Assembly (NCBI GenBank): GCA_905204635.1
Contig: CAJLAN010000027.1
Coordinates: 1 to 12,864 of the forward strand
Length of the DNA: 12,864 bases
Direction of reading: 5' to 3'
DNA from: an uncultured Collinsella sp.
Lineage (GTDB): Bacteria > Actinomycetota > Coriobacteriia > Coriobacteriales > Coriobacteriaceae
The notes beneath the pieces are model-generated. The model worked only from the letters and a program-made list of their open reading frames with translations, was not told the origin of the DNA and did not search any database. This document shows positions 7,885 through 12,864 of the stretch, one piece after another; position 1 is the first letter of the stretch; each line of letters begins with the position of its first letter. The position numbers were made by a program, and so were the translations under genes.

Positions 7885-9141
7885 CTACGAGGTCGGAGCG
7901 TTCCTAAATGTATAGTTACCCGGAGAGCGCACATTGATATACGTTACGCCCTCTACCTGCGAAAGCAGCTTGGTGACTACGCGCTCCTTCTTGACGATAT
8001 CGTTCGAATCGCCCAGCGACACCTCAATGCCGTTATTGAGGTTTGCCGAGATGGCTTCGACCGAAGGCGTGGAAATATCCTTGACTTGTCCCAAGAACTC
8101 GCTCGAAAAACCACGCACATAATCCAAGCCAGCCTTAACGGCCTTGGAGCTCACTGCCTGGCCGGAAACCGGAGCGACATCCGCCGAGACATCAGTCAAC
8201 AACACCGCGCCATAGTGCTTAGCGAGCGCCAGCGCGGCATCGATTCCGGTCAAGGTATTTGAGCCCTGCCCTGTCGTGATGACGTTGCCCTGGTCATCCA
8301 CTTCGACCGACGTCGACAGTGGGGCGATCCAGGTGTCATCATCCCCGATGGCCCAGGCAAGGTCATCGGAACTGATATAGGCAATTGCGATGACCTTGCG
8401 CTCCATCGGCGTAATGATGAGCGTATGCGGGAACTGACGCTGGACATCCACGCCCGAGACCCACGGATTCTGCTTGAGGTCCTCGGTAATCTGGTCGGGA
8501 TCGACGTTAAAAAGCGACGTTCCCTCGGGCAAATCGATCAGCTGGATAGCATCGTGCTTCGTCACATGCTCGCTGCCTTGAATCTGAATATCAGTGGCGG
8601 TAAACAATCCAGAGTTGATCACCACGATGGCAACGACGACGAGCACGGCCAAGGCGGCCAGAACGCCGCCCACGATTTTGCCTTTGCCTGCAACGACAGA
8701 AGCGGCGTCTGATGTTTTATTTACCATCGCCCCAAGTGAAGACAACGGGTTGACGCCTTTTTTACCCGAAGGCTTCTTGGCGGTAGCCGGCACCGATGTC
8801 AGCGAGCGCGGTTTCGATGCGCCCAGCGTGCGACCTGGACGCGGCGCTTTAGTTCCCGTCGAGGGCTTAGGAGTTGCCATGGGACGGGCGGGTTTGGCGC
8901 CCATAACAGGCTTTGACGTCACCGAGGGACGCGAGGACTTTTTTGCGGCCGGACGATTACCGAGCTGCGAGCCGACAACCGGACGACTGGTCTGTCGAGC
9001 ATGCCCGACAGACTTAGAGTGCGCGACGGTATTGCGTTGAGGTTTGGCAGGCGCGCCGGAACGCCCTCCGGCGCGGCGGAAGGTGGGTTTCGATGCTCTA
9101 GAAGCCGAGGAATTTAACTTCCGGTCTGAGCTCGATGCCAT
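7885..9141 (-). CDS. ftsQ: FtsQ-type divisome protein with POTRA domain and long basic N-terminus
   Basis: FtsQ (DivIB in Firmicutes) is a single-pass membrane protein that recruits FtsB/FtsL and later division proteins. The 418 residues start with an unstructured cytoplasmic stretch of about 155 residues rich in Lys, Arg, Pro, Ser and Ala, with repeats of the SKP/AKP/TKA type. One membrane helix follows at about 157-176, then an extracytoplasmic POTRA domain at 180-250 (FTATDIQIQGSEHVTKHDAI to FPHTLIITPMERK) and the FtsQ/DivIB beta domain. E. coli FtsQ has a cytoplasmic tail of only about 25 residues, so the extension is notable. The ATG at 9141 has GAGG 7 bases upstream and lies inside the end of murB, giving a 44-base overlap; no other good start lies downstream. 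The order murB-ftsQ-ftsZ supports the call. Confidence 0.93.
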   Translation of the reverse strand: MASSSDRKLNSSASRASKPTFRRAGGRSGAPAKPQRNTVAHSKSVGHARQTSRPVVGSQLGNRPAAKKSSRPSVTSKPVMGAKPARPMATPKPSTGTKAPRPGRTLGASKPRSLTSVPATAKKPSGKKGVNPLSSLGAMVNKTSDAASVVAGKGKIVGGVLAALAVLVVVAIVVINSGLFTATDIQIQGSEHVTKHDAIQLIDLPEGTSLFNVDPDQITEDLKQNPWVSGVDVQRQFPHTLIITPMERKVIAIAYISSDDLAWAIGDDDTWIAPLSTSVEVDDQGNVITTGQGSNTLTGIDAALALAKHYGAVLLTDVSADVAPVSGQAVSSKAVKAGLDYVRGFSSEFLGQVKDISTPSVEAISANLNNGIEVSLGDSNDIVKKERVVTKLLSQVEGVTYINVRSPGNYTFRNAPTS

Positions 9142-10009
9142 ACGCCTCCCTCACCTTTCCGTGCACATGTCTGATAACCGCGGCAACGTCATCGGCCGAG
9201 GCAGTTCCGTTATTAACGATAAAATTAGCGTGAACGGGCGAAACTTCCGCGCCGCCAATCGAAAAACCCTTTAATCCACAATCCTCGATAAGCTTGCCCA
9301 CACTCGCATCGGGCGGGTTGCGAAAGACCGACCCGCAGGATGCGCGACCCATGGGCTGCGTACGCTTGCGCCTCGTCAGGTACCGCTCCATGCGCTCGCG
9401 AATGTCGGCCTTGGGCGCCGGTTTAAGCTTGAGCACGCACTCGAGGATAATCTCATTGCGGGGAAGGCTACATTCGCGGTAGCCCCAAGTGATCTCGGAC
9501 CCCGCATAATGCTTGATACCGGATGCCGGGTCAAACGTTACGACATCCTCAACCAGCGAGCCAATCCACTCGGTCCGTGTGCCGGCATTCATAGATATCG
9601 CACCGCCAACCGAGCCAGGGATGCCAACGGCAAACTCAAGGCCCGAGAGGCTACGCGACAGGGCATCGTTGACCAGACGCGCAAACATCACGCCCGCACC
9701 GACCGTCAGCGTACAACCGTCATCGGCAACAACCGTGCGCTGAAACTCACGTCCGAGCGAAATGACGGCGCCGCGATAACCGCCATCGGCAACCAGCAGA
9801 TTGGAGCCCTTGCCGATGATGACCCACGGCACCTGCTCGCGATCGAGCACCGCCACGGCGCGGCGGAGGGCATGATAGCTATGGCACGTCACAAAGAGGT
9901 CGGCCTTGCCGCCGATACGATAGCTCGTATGACGCGCAAGGCGCTCGTCCTCGATCACATCCGTGTCGATCATGCCCGAGAGCGCCATGACGGCGTTAAA
10001 CAGACCCAT
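9098..10009 (-). CDS. murB: UDP-N-acetylenolpyruvoylglucosamine reductase MurB
   Basis: MurB is the FAD enzyme that uses NADPH to reduce UDP-GlcNAc-enolpyruvate to UDP-MurNAc, the second committed step of peptidoglycan synthesis. The 303 residues contain the FAD-binding motifs GKGSNLLVADGG (66-77) and GIPGSVGGAISMNAG (129-143). The catalytic serine is Ser227 in SCGSVFRNP, and the conserved late glutamate is Glu297 in RPEVKF. HANFIVN at 260-266 is typical of the shorter type II enzymes. The ATG at 10009 lies 5 bases after the murC stop and has only a poor ribosome site, suggesting translational coupling. ATGs at 9988 and 9973 are possible alternatives without better sites. Its 3' end overlaps ftsQ. 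Confidence 0.97.
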   Translation of the reverse strand: MGLFNAVMALSGMIDTDVIEDERLARHTSYRIGGKADLFVTCHSYHALRRAVAVLDREQVPWVIIGKGSNLLVADGGYRGAVISLGREFQRTVVADDGCTLTVGAGVMFARLVNDALSRSLSGLEFAVGIPGSVGGAISMNAGTRTEWIGSLVEDVVTFDPASGIKHYAGSEITWGYRECSLPRNEIILECVLKLKPAPKADIRERMERYLTRRKRTQPMGRASCGSVFRNPPDASVGKLIEDCGLKGFSIGGAEVSPVHANFIVNNGTASADDVAAVIRHVHGKVREAYGIELRPEVKFLGF

Positions 10010-10014
10010 TAGAC

Positions 10015-11433
10015 TTAAGCGTCTTTCTTGGCAGTCAAATACTCGATAAACTCGGGGCCGACGGTCGTAACGTCACCGGCACCCATAGTGAGCAGCAAGT
10101 CGCCCTCGCCCACCATCTGCTCGAGCTCCTGATTGAGCTCAAGACGGCTGGAGCAGTACACGACCTCCTTGCCAGGATGCTTGGCGCGCACGGTATCGGC
10201 GAGCATCTTAGAGGTAACACCCGGAATGGGCATCTCGCCAGCCGAGAACACATCAATCAGCAGCAGTTTATCGGCATTGGCAAATGCATCGGCAAAGTCG
10301 TCGCACAGGGCCTGCAGGCGCGAATAGCGGTGCGGCTGGAACACGACGTCGACGTGCTTGTAGCCCAGCGACGAAGCGGCAGCAAGCGTCGCCTTGATCT
10401 CGGTGGGGTGATGGCCGTAATCATCGACCACGGTGATGCCATCGATATCGCCCACGTGGGTAAAGCGACGACGGACGCCCTCAAAGCTCGAAAGCGCCTT
10501 GGCGGCGGCGTCGATGTCAAGGCCCAGGACATGGGCGACGGTGAGCACCGCCGTGGCGTTGAGCATGTTGTGGCGACCGGGATTACTCTTGATCTCCACA
10601 GCGTGCTCAGTGCCGTCCTCAAAGCGAACGATAAAGTCGCTCTGGATGCCCTTGACATCCGGGTGCATGCAGACGATGTCGTTGCTCTCGGCAAAGCCGT
10701 AGGAAAGCACGTGACGGCCCGTCGACTTGGCGAGCTCGACCAGATGCGGGTCCTCACCGCAGACGATGACGGTGCCGTCCTCGCCCACCAGGCTCATGAA
10801 TTTGGCGAAAGTCGCCTCGATCTCCTCGATACCCGAGTAGTGATCGAGGTGGTCGGCCTCGACGTTGGTCACAATGACCACGTTGGGGTTCAGGAACAGG
10901 AAGGAACTGTCGGACTCGTCGGCCTCGGCGACAAAGTAGTCGCCCGAGCCGTTCTTGCCGTTCGTGTCATAGCCCTCGACGATGCCACCGATCAGGAAGC
11001 TCGGATCCAGACCCATGCGGTCGAGCATGGTGGCGCACATCGAAGACGTGGTGGTCTTGCCATGCGTGCCGGCAACAGCGACGGTGGTGTAGCCGTGGCC
11101 AAAAGCAGAGAGCATCTTGGCACGGGGCCACACGGGAATACCAAGCTCGCGAGCGCGCACGAGTTCAGGGTTGGACTCCGGAATAGCGGTGGAGACAACA
11201 ACCACGTCGGGCTTGACCTCGTCGATCGTGGCGGCCTCATGGCCCACATGCACCTTCACACCAGCGCGGGTAAGCTGGCGGATATAACGTGACGTCTTAA
11301 GGTCGGAGCCGGTAACGGCATAACCGCGCTCGTGCAGAACGAGGGCGATGCCGCTCATGCCGGCGCCGCCGATACCGATAAAGTGGGCGCTCTTAAACTC
11401 GGGCGCGGAGGTTGCAGTCTGGGAATCAGCCAT
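10015..11433 (-). CDS. murC: UDP-N-acetylmuramate--L-alanine ligase MurC
   Basis: MurC is the cytosolic ATP-dependent ligase that adds L-alanine to UDP-MurNAc. The 472 residues show the three Mur-ligase domains: an N-terminal UDP-binding fold with GIGGAGMSGIA at 20-30, a central ATPase with P-loop GTHGKTTT at 122-129, EADESD at 170-175 and VTNVEADHLDH at 188-198, and a C-terminal domain with DDYGHHPTEI at 337-346 and FQPHRYSR. DDYGHHP is diagnostic for MurC against MurD, MurE and MurF. The ATG at 11433 has AAGGAG upstream with an 11-base spacer, slightly long; an upstream GTG at 11460 would place that site inside the gene. A 97-base gap separates it from murG and shows no clear promoter or terminator. 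Confidence 0.98.
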   Translation of the reverse strand: MADSQTATSAPEFKSAHFIGIGGAGMSGIALVLHERGYAVTGSDLKTSRYIRQLTRAGVKVHVGHEAATIDEVKPDVVVVSTAIPESNPELVRARELGIPVWPRAKMLSAFGHGYTTVAVAGTHGKTTTSSMCATMLDRMGLDPSFLIGGIVEGYDTNGKNGSGDYFVAEADESDSSFLFLNPNVVIVTNVEADHLDHYSGIEEIEATFAKFMSLVGEDGTVIVCGEDPHLVELAKSTGRHVLSYGFAESNDIVCMHPDVKGIQSDFIVRFEDGTEHAVEIKSNPGRHNMLNATAVLTVAHVLGLDIDAAAKALSSFEGVRRRFTHVGDIDGITVVDDYGHHPTEIKATLAAASSLGYKHVDVVFQPHRYSRLQALCDDFADAFANADKLLLIDVFSAGEMPIPGVTSKMLADTVRAKHPGKEVVYCSSRLELNQELEQMVGEGDLLLTMGAGDVTTVGPEFIEYLTAKKDA

Positions 11434-11530
11434 GTGCTCGTGTACTCCTTGCGTAAACACTGCCTGTAACCCGTTAACTGTACCGCACCTACCGCATCAG
11501 CGCGAGGGCGACCGACGATATCCCGTCTAA

Positions 11531-12646
11531 CTAACGCAAACCCTCTACCGCATCCGCCAGAAGAGCGGCGGCCCTATCCTGAGCCAGACCACGCGCCGCC
11601 TGACGCATGGCGTCGCGTGCCGCCGCGTCATCGACCAGGTGCAGCAGCTCATCGGCAAAGGCAGAACCGTCGATATCGGCATCGGCGCAGAGCACGCCGG
11701 CCCCGGCGTCGACCAGATAACGAGCATTGGTGGTTTGGTGGTCGGCCGTCGCATGCGGATACGGCACGAGCACCGAGGGCACGGCGAGCGCAGCGATCTC
11801 GGCCACGCTCGATGCGCCCGAACGCGAGAGCACCAAATCGGCAGCAGCCAGCATATCGCCCATGTTGTCGATGTAAGGCTGGACGCGGTAACGCTTCGCC
11901 TCCTCGGGCGTCAGCGCCAAAGCGCGCTCGGTCTCCTCAAAGCCGTCGGCACCCGTCGAATGCAACACATAGAGGTTCTTGCGCGAAAGCAGCTCGTTTT
12001 TGAGCGAAACCACGCGCTCGTTGAGGTGTTGGGCGCCAAGTGAACCGCCAAAGACGAGCAGCAGCGTAGCGTCCTCGGGAACGCCAAGTGCCTTGCGGCC
12101 GCGAGCGCGATCGCCCTCGATCACCGAGCGACGTACGGGGTTGCCGGTCATGAGCACGTGGTCAGGGTCACCTTCGCGCTCAAAGACCGAACGCGCTGCC
12201 GGCACCGAGATGCACACGCGGGCGGCGTGGGAGTTCATCATCTTGTTGGCCAGGCCCGGAACAGAGTTCTGCTCATGCAGCAGATACGGAACGCCCGCGC
12301 CCTTGCACCACCCCAGCAGCGGAACCTCGACATAGGCACCAAAACCAATGGCGGCATCGGGCTTGCCGACCTTTGAGAAATGACTGGCGAGCGCACGCTT
12401 GGCTTTGTTGACACGCCACAGCGAGGTCAGCGCCGTCCAAGGACGGGAGCGGTCGAAGCCCGTGACCGTAATGGGCACAAAATCAAACCCAGCCTCGGGG
12501 ACCAGACGACCCTCGAGCTTGCGCGACTGGCCCACGAACACAACGTGGTGGCCACGGTCACGGAGCTCTTCGGCCAAGGCGAGCGCGGGTTTGATGTGCC
12601 CTGCCGTGCCGCCGGCTGCAATAGCAACGGTCATTTTATCGGTCAT
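11531..12646 (-). CDS. murG: Lipid II synthase MurG (UDP-GlcNAc transferase)
   Basis: MurG transfers GlcNAc from UDP-GlcNAc to lipid I at the inner face of the membrane, giving lipid II. The 371 residues have the GT28 two-domain layout. The first glycine loop is GGTAGHIKPALALA at 12-25; the family form is usually GGTGGH, and the Ala variant is common in actinobacteria. HEQNSVPG at 124-131, GNPVR at 168-172, the second glycine loop FGGSLGAQHLN at 199-209 and SRSGASSVAEIA followed by VPYPHATADHQ cover the lipid I and nucleotide-sugar sites. The ATG at 12646 has AAGGGA about 6 bases upstream; a GTG at 12664 would overlap that site. Its start overlaps the end of the preceding frame by 11 bases. 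Confidence 0.97.
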   Translation of the reverse strand: MTDKMTVAIAAGGTAGHIKPALALAEELRDRGHHVVFVGQSRKLEGRLVPEAGFDFVPITVTGFDRSRPWTALTSLWRVNKAKRALASHFSKVGKPDAAIGFGAYVEVPLLGWCKGAGVPYLLHEQNSVPGLANKMMNSHAARVCISVPAARSVFEREGDPDHVLMTGNPVRRSVIEGDRARGRKALGVPEDATLLLVFGGSLGAQHLNERVVSLKNELLSRKNLYVLHSTGADGFEETERALALTPEEAKRYRVQPYIDNMGDMLAAADLVLSRSGASSVAEIAALAVPSVLVPYPHATADHQTTNARYLVDAGAGVLCADADIDGSAFADELLHLVDDAAARDAMRQAARGLAQDRAAALLADAVEGLR

Positions 12647-12864
12647 GGTAGTCCCTTCGTACACGCGGTCCCTGGCCGTCGGTACGCAGACGCGCCGACG
12701 GGTCTGAGTTCAAATCGATTCGATTATATCCGCCGCCCGCATTGCGAGGAGTGGGGCGCTGAGGACGACCTTGCGGCGCCGTTCGCTGACGCGGGCGGGC
12801 TGCGGGGTCGGTCGCAGAGCCATCCAGGACGGTAAAACCGTTACGCGAAGATCGCTCGCCGCGC
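12636..12864 (-). CDS. ftsW: C-terminal tail of the gene upstream of murG, probably FtsW
   Basis: A frame open from the right edge (75 codons) ends at a TAA at 12638-12636, 11 bases inside murG, the kind of overlap seen elsewhere in this cluster. The visible part begins RGERSSRNGFTVLDGSATD and is rich in Arg, Pro, Gln and Gly, ending RVRRDYHDR. It has no membrane segments and no catalytic motif. Actinobacterial FtsW (the SEDS peptidoglycan glycosyltransferase) often carries a hydrophilic, basic cytoplasmic C-terminal tail, and ftsW normally precedes murG in dcw clusters. The name rests on position and composition only; the SEDS core lies outside the window. A second open frame here stops at 12710 and does not reach murG. 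Confidence 0.55.
   Translation of the reverse strand, partial: RGERSSRNGFTVLDGSATDPAARPRQRTAPQGRPQRPTPRNAGGGYNRIDLNSDPSARLRTDGQGPRVRRDYHDR

Noticed and set aside
6447..7907. Very long plus-strand open frame opposite ftsZ, and similar ones at 964-1731, 4684-5577 and 10177-11292
   Set aside because: They are mirror frames of GC-rich genes. They start without ribosome sites, show biased runs (Gly/Asp/His/Val) and match no family, while the opposite strand carries full conserved proteins.
11434..11530. Possible promoter or terminator between murG and murC
   Set aside because: No stem followed by a T-run and no convincing -35/-10 pair was found in this 97-base gap.
12710..12864. Second minus-strand open frame at the right edge
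   Set aside because: It ends in TGA at 12710 and leaves a gap before murG, while the other frame overlaps the murG start as its neighbours do.

Overview
The window is GC-rich bacterial chromosome in which every credible gene lies on the minus strand, so transcription runs from high to low coordinates. It holds the end of a division and cell wall (dcw) cluster followed by a phosphate-uptake operon. The most likely source is an actinobacterium of class Coriobacteriia, Collinsella-like. Reasons are the order ftsW?-murG-murC-murB-ftsQ-ftsZ without ddl or ftsA, the GGTAGH loop in MurG, a long basic N-terminus on FtsQ, and a sepF gene. The class is an inference from gene style; no marker gene for taxonomy is present.

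Layout in transcription order: (1) 12864-11531, the 3' tail of a gene that is probably ftsW, then murG. (2) 11433-7885, murC, murB and ftsQ, tightly packed, with murB and ftsQ overlapping by 44 bases. (3) 7884-7686, a regulatory gap, then ftsZ (7685-6531), closed by a clear intrinsic terminator at 6504-6472. (4) 6471-6321, a leader with an 11-base direct repeat, then pgeF (ylmD), pstS, pstC, pstA, pstB and phoU down to 1084. (5) A strong hairpin at 1046-1015, then yggS (ylmE) and the start of sepF, which runs off the left edge.

How they work together: MurC and MurB act in cytoplasmic peptidoglycan precursor synthesis, and MurG makes lipid II. PgeF is a peptidoglycan-editing or purine-nucleoside enzyme. 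FtsQ, FtsZ and SepF belong to the divisome; SepF usually tethers FtsZ to the membrane where FtsA is missing. PstSCAB is the high-affinity phosphate ABC importer and PhoU its negative regulator. In many Gram-positive bacteria ftsZ is followed by ylmD, ylmE and ylmF/sepF. Here that block appears to be split, with pstSCAB-phoU sitting between ylmD and ylmE, and pstS starting inside the pgeF stop codon. This is the most interesting feature of the window. I found no new defence system, mobile element, CRISPR array, tRNA or rRNA. No gene-free stretch exceeds 300 bases.
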